In this document: positions 1-9,115 of the stretch, one piece after another
How the letters are laid out: each line of letters begins with the position of its first letter
Position numbering within the stretch: position 1 is the first letter of the stretch
Assembly (NCBI GenBank): GCA_963784575.1
Contig: CAWARU010000001.1
Coordinates: 3,472,001 to 3,536,000, forward strand
Direction of reading: 5' to 3'
DNA: 64,000 nt
Source of the DNA: CAWARU01 sp963784575
GTDB lineage: Bacteria > Pseudomonadota > Gammaproteobacteria > UBA6186 > Azoamicaceae
Made by a program: the position numbers and the translations under genes
Notes under the pieces: generated by a model
Database searches by the model: none
What the model was told of the DNA's origin: nothing
What the model saw: the letters and a program-made list of their open reading frames with translations, nothing else

Positions 1-645
1 CAATCCTATCGCCTGCATAAACGCATAGCAAATAGTGCTGCCGACAAATTTAAAACCTCGCTTTTTCAAGTCTTTTGATAATTTATCTGAAATATCTGTG
101 CTGCTCGGAACCGATTTTAATTCTCGCCACCGATTTTCAATAGGCTTGTTATCCAGAAAAGACCAAATATATTTCGAAAAACTCGAGAACTCTTTCTTGA
201 CTTCTAAGTAGGCTATTGCATTGCTGATGACAGACTCAATTTTTAGACGGTTACGAATGATTCCTTCATTACGCATCAATTCCGATATCTTGCGTTTGTC
301 GTATTGTGCGATTTTCTTTGCATTAAAATTATCAAAACATTTTCGATAATTATCGCGTTTTTTTAATATCGTAATCCAGCTTAAGCCTGCTTGCATACCT
401 TCTAAGATCAAAAATTCAAACAGCAGGCGATCATCTTTAAAGATTGGCACGCCCCATTCCCTGTCATGATATTCAATATAAAGTGGATCTTCTCGAACCC
501 AGGCACAGCGTTTTTTATGAGCTTTTGATTTCGAGTCGGTATGAGTTTTCGTTTTTGATACAGTTTTTGTTGTCTTCGGTAAAGCTTTCTTTGTTTTCGA
601 TACAGTTTTTGTTGTTTTTGAAACAGCCTTTACTCTTTTCTGCAT
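1..645 (-). CDS. tag: DNA-3-methyladenine glycosylase I (partial, 3' end outside window)
   Basis: Base-excision repair enzyme that removes 3-methyladenine from alkylated DNA. Reading down from the ATG at 645, the protein has the family landmarks: CAWV near the start of the core, then the YHDREWGVP segment, the LEGMQAGLSWITIL helix with the catalytic glutamate and base-stacking tryptophan, and FVGSTICYAFMQAIG just before the window edge. The zinc-binding Cys and His of the N-terminal half are visible; the C-terminal His/Cys pair lies beyond base 1. Odd feature: about 45 residues of Lys/Thr/Ser-rich sequence precede the core, containing two copies of a KTTKTVSKTK block. E. coli Tag begins almost directly at the core. 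The tail may help DNA binding or be a late addition. Confidence 0.93.
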   Translation of the reverse strand, partial: MQKRVKAVSKTTKTVSKTKKALPKTTKTVSKTKTHTDSKSKAHKKRCAWVREDPLYIEYHDREWGVPIFKDDRLLFEFLILEGMQAGLSWITILKKRDNYRKCFDNFNAKKIAQYDKRKISELMRNEGIIRNRLKIESVISNAIAYLEVKKEFSSFSKYIWSFLDNKPIENRWRELKSVPSSTDISDKLSKDLKKRGFKFVGSTICYAFMQAIGL

Positions 646-781
646 ACATTCCTACCTTACCAAATCTAAACTTAATCAAAGTTCTATCTTCTATTGAAGA
701 TCATCCAAATATTTTTAATATGATACCAAACTTACTGAGTCAGCGTACAGGATATTTAATCAAATGTAAATGAGAATTTTT

Positions 782-810
782 TTGTTTTTTATTTTCCTGA
801 ATGTTAAAAT
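782..810 (+). promoter_or_regulatory. Putative sigma-70 promoter of the glycine-zipper lipoprotein gene
   Basis: TTGTTT at 782-787, a 17-base spacer, then TAAAAT at 805-810. It lies about 75 bases upstream of the ATG at 885, which has a GGAG ribosome site seven bases upstream. Inferred by consensus match only. Confidence 0.35.
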
Positions 811-884
811 GTGCAGGTAACAATAATAATATCCCTTATTAGTTAGACACAATATTTACTTTGAGATGATATGGAGTATGACAT

Positions 885-1429
885 ATGAAAAGATTTAATA
901 TTTTAATAATTTTAATCAGCATCACTTCCTTACTCACTGCCTGTGCACCGAATGTTTCACCCAATACCTATGACGTATGTGAAGCTGGACGAGCGAGCAG
1001 AGTAGTCCCCGGCACAATCATTGGAAAACGAAAAGTGAAAATCGATGCAAACAGTGGTGCTGGCGGTTTAGCAGGAGCCGCGGCAGGTGCGGTAGGCGGG
1101 TCTGCTATAGGTGGCGGTGATCGCGCTCATATTGCAGGGGCTATTGGTGGCGCTGTTCTCGGTGGTCTCATTGGAAATCAAATCGATAAAAAAATCAATT
1201 CACGCCTCGCCTATGAATACATTGTGAAGCTTACAAATGGTGAAACCATCTCTGTTGCCCAAGCCCCAAGATCTTAGAATTTTTCATGCATGAACCCGTG
1301 TTGATTATCTATGGTCCTACCACTCGCATCGTGCCAGATGAAAGTGTTGAATTCCACCGTCCCCGCTATGCCGAGGAAGGAAGAAAAGCACCAGGTAAGA
1401 AGAGTAGAAGGGCGCCAGCACGCGGATAA
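885..1429 (+). pseudogene. Glycine-zipper outer-membrane lipoprotein (17 kDa antigen/SlyB-like), frameshifted
   Basis: The first 130 residues show a signal peptide ending in a lipobox (LLTAC, Cys at residue 20), so this is a lipoprotein. A glycine-zipper 2TM domain of alternating Gly/Ala follows (residues about 58-97, ending GGLIGNQIDKK), then the conserved YIVKLTNGETISV segment typical of SlyB/Pcp/rickettsial 17 kDa antigen proteins. The frame stops at 1275-1277. From about 1265 the -1 frame continues with EPVLIIYGPTTRIVPDES, which is the expected end of this family, and runs to the stop at 1427-1429 with a basic tail. The simplest reading is a one-base indel close to 1262-1277. It could be a real truncation, in which case the 130-residue product still keeps lipid anchor and zipper, or a sequence error. 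Confidence 0.75.
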
Positions 1430-1440
1430 AATTAATGTAT

Positions 1441-1468
1441 TCCTTCTCCCCATAAATGGGGAGAAGGA
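1441..1468. terminator. Strong perfect hairpin downstream of the lipoprotein gene
   Basis: Perfect inverted repeat with 13-base arms (1441-1453 and 1456-1468) and a two-base loop, C-rich on one side (TCCTTCTCCCCAT). No T-run follows on either strand, so it is a terminator-like or REP-like palindrome between two convergent genes rather than a textbook intrinsic terminator. Confidence 0.5.
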
Positions 1469-1539
1469 TATCAGATAGTAGTATTTAGTAATTGTACAGC
1501 TTTATAATTTTAGTTAGTTGTATATGCATTCATTTGATG

Positions 1540-3633
1540 TTATGTCGGTCCTCCTGCAACTGGGCGTTGAAGAGTTGCCTTGTCAAATTCTGGAATATTT
1601 TTCCCCAATTTAGTACCCTTAGACTGAATAAATAAAGAAGTAAAATACTCTGCTGATAGTGTTTCATCTTTAATATGTGCATAGAGCGTTGAATTAGCTT
1701 CAGCTGCCTTTTTCTCATCGCTCGGGTCTAATATAATTTTTACCCCAGTCATCTTTGCTGCTTGTAGCAGTTTTAATACCGTTGGCCCTTCGCCGCAGGG
1801 GTCTAACTCAAGAGGGGAAAATTGCTTATACAACATGCAGAAGGAAATGAAGGATGCATCAGAGGAATTCCTAGTTAAGGTTGCACTCATGACGCCATTG
1901 GTTTGACTATATTCAAAGGTTAATCTATCAGGTTGGGCGCTCCCTTCATGATGAAAGTCAAATTGCATTTGTGTTGAACTCGATGTTTGTGCTGTAACCA
2001 GAGTTGTGCATTGTACGGACGGTAATTTTTCATGAAGTGGTGGTATTGGAAGTGTTTTCGCCTTACTTGCTGCAGCAATAAATTGCTGTGCAGCTTGTGT
2101 CATGGCTGGCCCCCTATCTACTGCTTCAGCACGCACTTCTGTTCTTGCTCGGTGTAGTTGCGTATTATATTGCCCCATTGCAGGCAAAGTTGCGGAGGAA
2201 CCTACAGATCTCACTGCATCTTCTCTTTGCATGCCGTGGTTAGCGACAGGCATTTCGCTTGGACTTCTGCTAGGACTTTGTAAAGCGGATATTTGCGCTG
2301 CAAATTTAGGTCCATTGTCTGCACGGGTTGCTGGAGGAACAATTGCAGTAGCGGTAGCCGTTTTAGCAGCCTCGACTTCTTTGTCTACTGCTTTTCTTGC
2401 GCTATTTACAATTTGTCTTTTTTCTGCATCACGATTGAAACGGTTGTGTACTATTTGTTGACCTTTCTGAAAACCATCATTAAAATTTTCTCTTCCCTTG
2501 GTATATAATCCGCCACCGGCAATTGCAGCCCCAATTACAGCAGCAACAACTATTGGGCCCAACCCAGGTAAAAAAGCACTCACAGCACCTGCAAGTCCAA
2601 CTGCAGCAATAGCAAGAATGCCAGCGAACATAAGCCCTATAAATGTAACGGTTGCTTTTTCACCCGGTGTATATTTTGAACCCCAATAAAATTGTACTGT
2701 TTCAGTGATGGGCGAAATAGCAGCAGCTATAAGCCCACGAATCCCCAGAAGAACTCCGAGAGCAGTCCCAAGACCATGCCGTTCTTTCGATCTAGCTTCA
2801 TCCAATGCCGTTACTATTCCTGGAATCTTTGCATCCAGAATCCGATCTGCGGGATCCAATTGTTGGATATCTTCACGACAACTTTTTAATTTTTCTAATG
2901 CCCCACTTAGTTGTCGTGATGTGATTGGAGGATTTTCCATGATTTTGATCATATTTTCCAGTTTACGATGTGTTTCATAAATACTTCTGACAAGTGGAAT
3001 GCCATCATAGAGTCTATTGAAATCGGCCTGATCAAGATTATCTAGTCTAATCTTTAATATTGATTGATTTAATTTGGCCAATAATTCTTTAGCCTCTGCA
3101 ACTAAACCACGGATGTCTTCTTCAGCTGCTTGTTGGAAATCATCTTCTGCGGTTTCCGCTGGTTCTTCTAACGAAATCATATCGGCTCTTTGTTGAACCG
3201 CCGCGCCTTCTGGGGTTTCTTGCGAGATGTCTGCAGCCCCCTCTTCCGCTGTATCTGCAGCTTCTTCTTCATCTTCTTCTGCCTCGGCTTCTTCTCTCTC
3301 TTCTCTCAATTTAGGAGCAATTTGTTCCATAAGTAACTCGTGAAGATCTTGAAAATTAAAACCATCGGCGTCTTCGAAGTCTTTTAGATTAATATTTTCC
3401 ACATCAATACCTTGTGCTTGTGCTCTTTGCAACAAAATCAGAGAAGCATCCTTATATACAATGTCACCATATTGATGAGACAACCCAATTATAGTGTTTT
3501 CATCATGTATATTGTCTCTTAAACGCTGTTTAATTGTATCATCATATTTTGATCTATCATCAGCATCCTGTTGACCAGCGTTTATTTTCTGGATCTCTTG
3601 TTTCAAATTTTCGATTGTAGAGGACATATGCAT
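1540..3633 (-). CDS. Hypothetical membrane-interacting protein, effector candidate (697 aa)
   Basis: No family recognised. Visible architecture: a soluble N-terminal region (1-105), a very acidic stretch (about 110-175, runs of Glu/Asp/Ala), a helical region (175-285), then a hydrophobic Gly/Ala-rich block at about 328-377 that could form a membrane hairpin, with a weaker hydrophobic segment at about 287-307. A Lys/Ala/Ser-rich linker follows, then a compact C-terminal domain (about 545-697) ending in VAGGPT. There is no signal peptide. The same-strand neighbour is the UIM-motif gene. A large low-homology protein with an internal hydrophobic hairpin and no export signal is typical of type IV effectors in Legionellales, but that is inference. 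Two ATGs lie two codons apart at the start (3633 and 3627); neither has a strong ribosome site. Confidence 0.75.
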   Translation of the reverse strand: MHMSSTIENLKQEIQKINAGQQDADDRSKYDDTIKQRLRDNIHDENTIIGLSHQYGDIVYKDASLILLQRAQAQGIDVENINLKDFEDADGFNFQDLHELLMEQIAPKLREEREEAEAEEDEEEAADTAEEGAADISQETPEGAAVQQRADMISLEEPAETAEDDFQQAAEEDIRGLVAEAKELLAKLNQSILKIRLDNLDQADFNRLYDGIPLVRSIYETHRKLENMIKIMENPPITSRQLSGALEKLKSCREDIQQLDPADRILDAKIPGIVTALDEARSKERHGLGTALGVLLGIRGLIAAAISPITETVQFYWGSKYTPGEKATVTFIGLMFAGILAIAAVGLAGAVSAFLPGLGPIVVAAVIGAAIAGGGLYTKGRENFNDGFQKGQQIVHNRFNRDAEKRQIVNSARKAVDKEVEAAKTATATAIVPPATRADNGPKFAAQISALQSPSRSPSEMPVANHGMQREDAVRSVGSSATLPAMGQYNTQLHRARTEVRAEAVDRGPAMTQAAQQFIAAASKAKTLPIPPLHEKLPSVQCTTLVTAQTSSSTQMQFDFHHEGSAQPDRLTFEYSQTNGVMSATLTRNSSDASFISFCMLYKQFSPLELDPCGEGPTVLKLLQAAKMTGVKIILDPSDEKKAAEANSTLYAHIKDETLSAEYFTSLFIQSKGTKLGKNIPEFDKATLQRPVAGGPT

Positions 3634-3866
3634 TACTCAATTTTCGGTTATTAATCGTACCTTAAGTTCTCATGAATGCGTTAAAAATTATTTCTTTATA
3701 TAATTAGTTCAATATTTTTAGGAATAGTTCTATTTTGACTTCTTTTTGAAAGGGAGGATATTCAACAAACGAAAATATTTTTAAACAAAAAATCAAAAAT
3801 ATTCTGTTTTTTAAAGTTAAAATTTTTGAGACTGATTAAAAGCAATTAAAAACAAAAGCTATGCAG

Positions 3867-5910
3867 CTACACGAATTTTCGGATGCCGCCCTTGGGTCCG
3901 CCTGCTTTCGGCTCGCCGTCCTTTGCTGATCCAGGGCCTGCAGGCTCTCTTGAACCTTCTGGAGTCTCACTCATCAATGCCTTGTACGCCTTTTCATTGC
4001 TGATATACTCTTGCATATTCTTAATGAACTTAGAGTAATTATCAATTAATGCAACAGTCTTTTCTTTAACCGCATTGAATTTGATCCATTCTGGTTTTCA
4101 ATTCTTCGGGGGAGAGTGTCGCGGCTTTCGGTTCGAGCTCTCTTGCTTCAAGCAATCTTTTCGCAAGATTTTCAGCACGATCGACAGCATCAGACAATTT
4201 CGCATGGGCGCGAGTGGTTCCGGATCCTTCAACACCTTCGAATGCCTCAAGCTCTTCCGCAATTTTAGTCATTGCTTCAAGATTTGAGCTCAATCGACTG
4301 CTGAGTTCTTCCAGAACTTTGATCATTCCAGGTAAGGTGCTCGATTCAGCAACTGCAGCTTGTCTTTTCTTTTCTTCGCCTTGCTTAATTTCAGCCAGGG
4401 ATTGCATGCTGGCTGCAAGCGCTATGTCAAGTTGCTTTTGATACTCTTCTTGGGCTTGCTTTCCTTCAGATTTGGATTGAGGTTTGGACTGAGACAGGGA
4501 CTCTGTCAAAGATAAACTGGCAGCTTGTGCAAGAGCAAGTTCCTCTTTTTCCTTCAATGCAGCAGCATCAGCAGCTCTCTTTTTTGCTTCTGCATCCGCT
4601 GTACTTTCAGAGATGGCAAGGGCAAGATCAATATCTTCTCCCTGATGTGCTGCCTGGTTTGCTGGTGCAGCAGTAACAGAGGGAGGAATAACGGGTGCTT
4701 CCTTGGCAGTGAGAGCAACAACGGGTGCTACCTTAACAGGTTCAGCGAGACCCAGCGGCACAGCTATAAGAGGACTTTTCTCTGGTGTTTCTTTTTTTCC
4801 TGCTTGCTCTATTTTTTCTGCTTTTCCCGCTTTAGTTTCTGCCGCATAAGTACTTGCCAGATCCATGCCAGCGATACCAAAGATTTTTTTCAAATCACTC
4901 ATGGGACCATTATCCGCATTCAATTGCGATGTTTTTCCTAATTTTTCAATTTCAGCCAAGACCTCCAATAGAGTGTAGGGCCGTTCTGCTAGAAGTTTTA
5001 AGATATCGGCATCGACCACATCATTATTTCGTTTTGAGATGCGGGTGAGTGCTTCTTGATCTGCGGGATTCAAAAGCCAGTGTAAAGTGACTGCGATGCG
5101 ACCACCCGGTTTTTTGACAATAGAAAAAAAACTTTGGGTGGTATTAAAATCTATGCCATTCATTAAACCGCCTGGGACACCTGGAGGTGAACAAATGGTT
5201 TGACGAGTGCTTAGAGGTTTCTGCGTTTGCTGATCTACGACTTGCTTTCCTGTTTTAGGATCTATCCAGGGTTCTTCATGGCTATGTGAGGACACAGCAA
5301 ATTTACCCGCCATTTCATTTTGTTTCCATTGAGGCGTTTGACCTGCGGGACTGGCAGAATCAGCCAGAGAAATAGGACTGGGCTTAATTGGAAAAACGCC
5401 AATATCGCAGAGTGGAGCCTCAGAAAAAGTAGCAGCTCTGACACTTGCGTCTATACTTGGATTCCCATGCACCCAATAATGGAATCTCGCGAGGAGATGA
5501 TCAAATCGAGCATCCCAAGGCATATTTTGGGTCGTAAAATAAAATTCAAGTTTTTCAGGGATTACACCAAGACTGTCTAAAGCCTTTTTGACTGCGTCTG
5601 GCAAAAATGATCTTACTTCCGCTGGGAGCCTCATGGCAATCGTGGTGGCAGGTAATCCTCCAAAAGCTCTATTTGCAGAGGATCCTGCTGGCACTTCGTC
5701 TCCCAGAGGATTATAAGGGTGAAAAATGGGAACCCTCGGGATAGGAAAACTATAACTGGTTGCCGGATTATAATAATGGGCAGTTAAAAGGATATTATTA
5801 TGTAGGCGTATATACCCATAAGCTTCAGGTCCCAAACTCGGCGGAGCGAGGGGTTGTTTCAGGGCATCAAATAAGATTTTATTTTCTACGGAACCTTTTG
5901 TTTCGGCCAT
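3867..5910 (-). pseudogene. Effector-like protein with three tandem ubiquitin-interacting-like motifs, frameshifted near its 3' end
   Basis: The ATG at 5910 has an AGGTGA ribosome site, and the first frame gives 614 residues ending at 4066. Residues 1-350 form an unrecognised globular region; 355-420 is an Ala/Pro/Lys linker. Three motifs fitting the UIM pattern (acidic run, L-x-x-A-hydrophobic-x-x-S) then follow: EDIDLALAISES (425-436), EELALAQAASLS (456-467) and QLDIALAASMQS (493-504). The region is helical and is followed by a coiled-coil-like segment (530-600). UIMs bind ubiquitin in eukaryotes, so the protein probably acts inside a host cell (inference). Between 4100 and 4066 the frame shifts by one: the +1 frame runs open with IKFNAVKEKTVALIDNYSKF and a Gly/Pro/Lys-rich end to the stop at 3867-3869, about 70 more residues. 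Either the gene is disrupted or one base is wrong. Confidence 0.7.
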
Positions 5911-6014
5911 CTCAGTTCACCTATATAAAATTTGTAATTTAGTTAAATTTGAATCTGTATTTTAAAGGGTATTTTAAAACACCCACCTAATTAAGTATAC
6001 ACCAATTGTATTCA

Positions 6015-6704
6015 CTAAGCATGTTCTTTAATATCTATCTTTGACTCATGCTCATGCAACTTTAAACAATGCCTGGCTGCCGTCAACATGCTATGCCGCG
6101 AAATCAGCAATTGCCATCTCTTTCCACCCAATTGCCGCCACAAAACCGCAGATCGAACCCCAGCGAGCAACAGAGCTCGGATTTTATGCATATGATGCAT
6201 TTGATTAAGATACAGAGGCTCGCCAGTGACATAAATTCTGAATTTGAAGGTACTCAAAGTATCAGTGTACAAACTTGCTAAGTTCGCCATGACATTTTCG
6301 TGAATACTTGAAAAATGCTGTGCTTGAATAGAAGCTCTTGCGATGCCAGTTTGAATGTGTTTTTGCATATTGGTGTTTTTGGATAATTTTCTTTCGAGGT
6401 GCAGTAAAGAGAGCACATACCTTGCAATGTCAGAATCCTTGGGTGTTTTACTGTTGTTGAAGAATTTTATCAGTTCACGAAGTCCTAAACAAAGGTTCTG
6501 GCCGCCATCATAGACATCCAGTGCATCCTTGGCATCAATTTTGAATAAACTTTCGATGCTTGCTTTGAGATAATTATCAGGTGCTCGCCCAGTTTTGGCC
6601 AATTGTTTCACTAAAAAGGCTGCTTGGAATACACCTGCAAGACCAATTGTCCTATGGTAAGTATCGAGAGTGGAGGGGTCATTTTTTAAGTCATTTTTTG
6701 TCAT
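6015..6704 (-). CDS. hflD: HflD-like protein (DUF489 family)
   Basis: Peripheral membrane protein of the HflD/YcfC family, 229 residues, close to the usual 205-215. The family N-terminus is clear: R-T-I-x-L-A-G-V-F-Q-A-A-x-L-V-x-Q-L-A-x-T-G at about residues 18-40, followed by the ASIESLFKIDAKDALDVYDG segment. In E. coli HflD modulates lambda CII; its role elsewhere is unclear. As in most gammaproteobacteria it sits directly downstream of mnmA on the same strand (117-base gap), so the pair is probably one transcript. Confidence 0.88.
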   Translation of the reverse strand: MTKNDLKNDPSTLDTYHRTIGLAGVFQAAFLVKQLAKTGRAPDNYLKASIESLFKIDAKDALDVYDGGQNLCLGLRELIKFFNNSKTPKDSDIARYVLSLLHLERKLSKNTNMQKHIQTGIARASIQAQHFSSIHENVMANLASLYTDTLSTFKFRIYVTGEPLYLNQMHHMHKIRALLLAGVRSAVLWRQLGGKRWQLLISRHSMLTAARHCLKLHEHESKIDIKEHA

Positions 6705-6821
6705 TATTCATCTCTGTCTATCATTTATTACATTTATCATAACTACTCACTTTATCTTAAATCTCTCTGGATTGCTTGCTTCTATCTATTCCTGTCCTAT
6801 TTCTGTCTTTACCCTATCTTG

Positions 6822-7988
6822 TTATTGTATGATACCTCCACCCAAGCAAACTTCATTATCGTAGAAAACCACGGATTGACCTGGGGTAATGGCACGCTGG
6901 GGTTCTTTAAAGGTTACCTTGCAACTCCCATTCTGAAAATTCGACACCAAACAAGCAGTGTCTTGTTGCCGATACCGAATCTTTGCAGTGCAAATGAATT
7001 CTGATGCAGGCCATTGACCACTTACCCAATGCTGATTTCGGGCCAGAAGACTGGTCCCGTAGAGTAGAGGATGTTCTTCACCTTGTGCAACAATCAAAGC
7101 ATTATTTTGAAGATCTTTTCCCACCACATACCAGGGTTCATTGCTGCTGTCACAGAGTCCCCCAATGCCGAGTCCCTGACGCTGCCCTAAAGTGTAGAAC
7201 ATCAGACCATCGTGTTTACCTAAAATTTTTCCATCGGATGCAACAATATTACCAGGTGAAGAGGTGATATAGCGATTTAAGAATTCCTTAAATTTTCTTT
7301 CTCCGATGAAGCAGAGCCCTGTGCTGTCCTTTTTTTGATGATTAGGAAAGCCTGCATTGGCTGCGAGTTCGCGAACCGTCTTTTTTTCCAAATGTCCAAT
7401 CGGAAATAGTATCTTTGACAAAATGGATTGCGATAAAGTGTATAGAAAATAGCTTTGATCTTTGGTTCTGTCAGCAGCTCTTCTGAGTTCGAGTTTGGCA
7501 TGAATTGCAGCACCACTGGGTACTGTTGATTGGTGTTCCGTTAAATGTTGTACTGTTGAATTTTGAAAATTTTGTACCATGGAATAATGACCGGTTGCAA
7601 TATAATCTGCACCCATGCCAATGGCATAGTTTAGAAAACATTTGAATTTAATTTCCTGGTTGCAGAGAATATCTGGATTTGGAGTGCGCCCGGCTTGATA
7701 TTCCGCGAGACAATGTTCAAAGACATTTTTCCAGTATTCTGCAGAAAAATTCACAATGTGCAATGGAATGCCAAGTTTATTGCAGACAAGTTCCGCATCG
7801 CGGATGTCCTCTGCTGCAGAGCAATAGGTGTCAGTGTCATCATCGGTCCAGTTTTTCATGAACAGGCCTTCTACTTCATGACCTTGTTCTTTCAAAAGCA
7901 GAGCCGCAACGGAGGAGTCGACGCCTCCAGACATGCCGACGATGACACGCGAGGGTGATGGCAAAGAGTTAGGGGCTTTAATATTCAT
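6822..7988 (-). CDS. mnmA: tRNA 2-thiouridylase MnmA
   Basis: Transfers sulfur to C2 of uridine 34 in Lys, Glu and Gln tRNAs, using ATP. The PP-loop SGGVDSS is at residues 20-26; the first catalytic cysteine is C109 in NPDILCN and the second is C226 in GLCFIGER. The tRNA-binding region and beta-barrel C-terminus are present (GLGIGGLCD, PWYVVGKD, ITPGQSVVFYD). Length 388 is slightly long for the family because of a low-complexity insert at about 140-165 (Gln/Ser/Thr/His-rich). It is followed by hflD and preceded by lexA on the same strand. Confidence 0.96.
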   Translation of the reverse strand: MNIKAPNSLPSPSRVIVGMSGGVDSSVAALLLKEQGHEVEGLFMKNWTDDDTDTYCSAAEDIRDAELVCNKLGIPLHIVNFSAEYWKNVFEHCLAEYQAGRTPNPDILCNQEIKFKCFLNYAIGMGADYIATGHYSMVQNFQNSTVQHLTEHQSTVPSGAAIHAKLELRRAADRTKDQSYFLYTLSQSILSKILFPIGHLEKKTVRELAANAGFPNHQKKDSTGLCFIGERKFKEFLNRYITSSPGNIVASDGKILGKHDGLMFYTLGQRQGLGIGGLCDSSNEPWYVVGKDLQNNALIVAQGEEHPLLYGTSLLARNQHWVSGQWPASEFICTAKIRYRQQDTACLVSNFQNGSCKVTFKEPQRAITPGQSVVFYDNEVCLGGGIIQ

Positions 7989-8080
7989 GTTTACTATTCA
8001 TATTTAATTTAAGATTCATGTTCAATATTAAGTTTATTATTCATGCCAGTAATTCATGATTTTCAGGTTATTCAGTTTAT

Positions 8081-8632
8081 TCATGCTAGGCTTTGAGAGC
8101 TTAGATTGCGTATGACGCCTACCACAAGTCCCTCGATAGAATTTTCAAGCTTGTTCGTTTCTTCCGTGATGCGTTTTAGTCCAAGATCATGATTAGTGCG
8201 AAATACTGCAATTTGTCCAACTTCAACCTTATTGGTTTGATGAATTGCCAGATAATCACCAGCCAGTATGGAGAAAGCAGGCAGATCATTTGGAACCCGG
8301 TACAAGAAATCAATGGCAGGGTTGAATAAATGACCATCTATTCTGCTGCTGCCTTCCAGATTATCTTCAGAGAGAATCGCTTGTTTGGGTGAGACTCGGG
8401 CAATAATTGGGACACCAGAAGGTTTTGTTAAACGAATACCTCTGGATGTGCCTGGAATGAGCTCAATAACGCCTTTTCTTGCCAATGCTCGCAAATGATC
8501 TTCTGCTGCATTGGGGGATTTGAATCCCATGGTTTTTGCAATTTCAGCACGGGTAGGAGGAGAGCCTGTAGCCGCCATGTGGGATTGGATAAGGTTTAAA
8601 ATTTCATTTTGGCGTTTTGTAAGTTTGGTCAT
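8081..8632 (-). CDS. lexA: LexA-family repressor lacking autocleavage residues
   Basis: The 183-residue protein aligns along its whole length with LexA (usually about 200). The winged helix-turn-helix is intact (residues 1-65; recognition region SPNAAEDHLRALARKG). The C-terminal peptidase-like domain is recognisable: NLEG, DFLYRV, AGDYLAIHQT, GQIAVFR, LKRI, IEGLVVGVIRN. Two functional positions are lost. The scissile Ala-Gly (RVAAGEP in E. coli) is replaced by P82-K83 (RVSPKQA). The segment carrying the catalytic serine (GMSM in E. coli) is replaced by PNDLPAF at 114-120. The catalytic lysine is kept (K153). A short segment before IEGLVVG is deleted. If functional it should be a non-cleavable repressor that cannot be switched off by RecA (inference). 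It is transcribed with mnmA downstream, and a LexA-box-like site overlaps its putative promoter. Confidence 0.9.
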   Translation of the reverse strand: MTKLTKRQNEILNLIQSHMAATGSPPTRAEIAKTMGFKSPNAAEDHLRALARKGVIELIPGTSRGIRLTKPSGVPIIARVSPKQAILSEDNLEGSSRIDGHLFNPAIDFLYRVPNDLPAFSILAGDYLAIHQTNKVEVGQIAVFRTNHDLGLKRITEETNKLENSIEGLVVGVIRNLSSQSLA

Positions 8633-8702
8633 ATTTCAAGGGCCTTTATCAATCATTCTATAGGATAAACGATAGGATAAAAATTCCATACCTTAAGTGG
8701 GT

Positions 8703-8732
8703 ATACTAATACAAGGCTGTTCTGTTGTCCAG
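8703..8732 (-). promoter_or_regulatory. Putative lexA promoter overlapped by a degenerate LexA box
   Basis: On the minus strand, TGGACA (8731-8726), a 17-base spacer and TAGTAT (8708-8703) fit a sigma-70 promoter about 70 bases upstream of the lexA ATG. A CTGG-N8-ACAG element at 8717-8732 overlaps the -35 and spacer; it has one mismatch to the enterobacterial LexA box CTGT-N8-ACAG. This suggests autoregulation. Consensus match only. Confidence 0.4.
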
Positions 8733-8815
8733 ACTGTTTATTTAATAAGTACTATAATTAAACACAGTTCATAAGGGTTAATGAAATTGTTCCAGGGTAG
8801 TACATTGACGCTAAT

Positions 8816-9115
8816 TTATTCTTCAATCTGATTGATGGGATTGTATAATTCATCATTGGGATGGTCAATTTCGCCCTTTAAATCAGTAAACATATCTTTT
8901 TCCACTTCAAAAGGACCTGACCAATCTTTTGGTGCTGCGATTGCCACTAGACGCATGTTATACCAGGCATCTTCATCCAACTCTTCCACCTCACCGCTGA
9001 AATACTGAATTTCAATATTTCCGGTATCGTCGAGAGCTACTACTTCAAACCGGTCTTTGTGTTCTACATCCCAGTACCATTCCCCGACCTCTGGTTTTTC
9101 GTGTGGACGCATCAT
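8816..9115 (-). CDS. Small conserved acidic protein (DUF6763-like)
   Basis: A 99-residue, strongly acidic protein with no signal peptide or membrane segment. The core GEWYWDVEHKDRFEVVALD, then FSGEVEELDEDAWYNM, then a WSGPFEVEKDM motif looks like the short DUF6763-type family of gammaproteobacteria, of unknown function. I am recalling the family rather than showing it. A second ATG one codon in (9112) may be the true start. It lies alone between lexA and the divergent fadE. Confidence 0.72.
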   Translation of the reverse strand: MMRPHEKPEVGEWYWDVEHKDRFEVVALDDTGNIEIQYFSGEVEELDEDAWYNMRLVAIAAPKDWSGPFEVEKDMFTDLKGEIDHPNDELYNPINQIEE

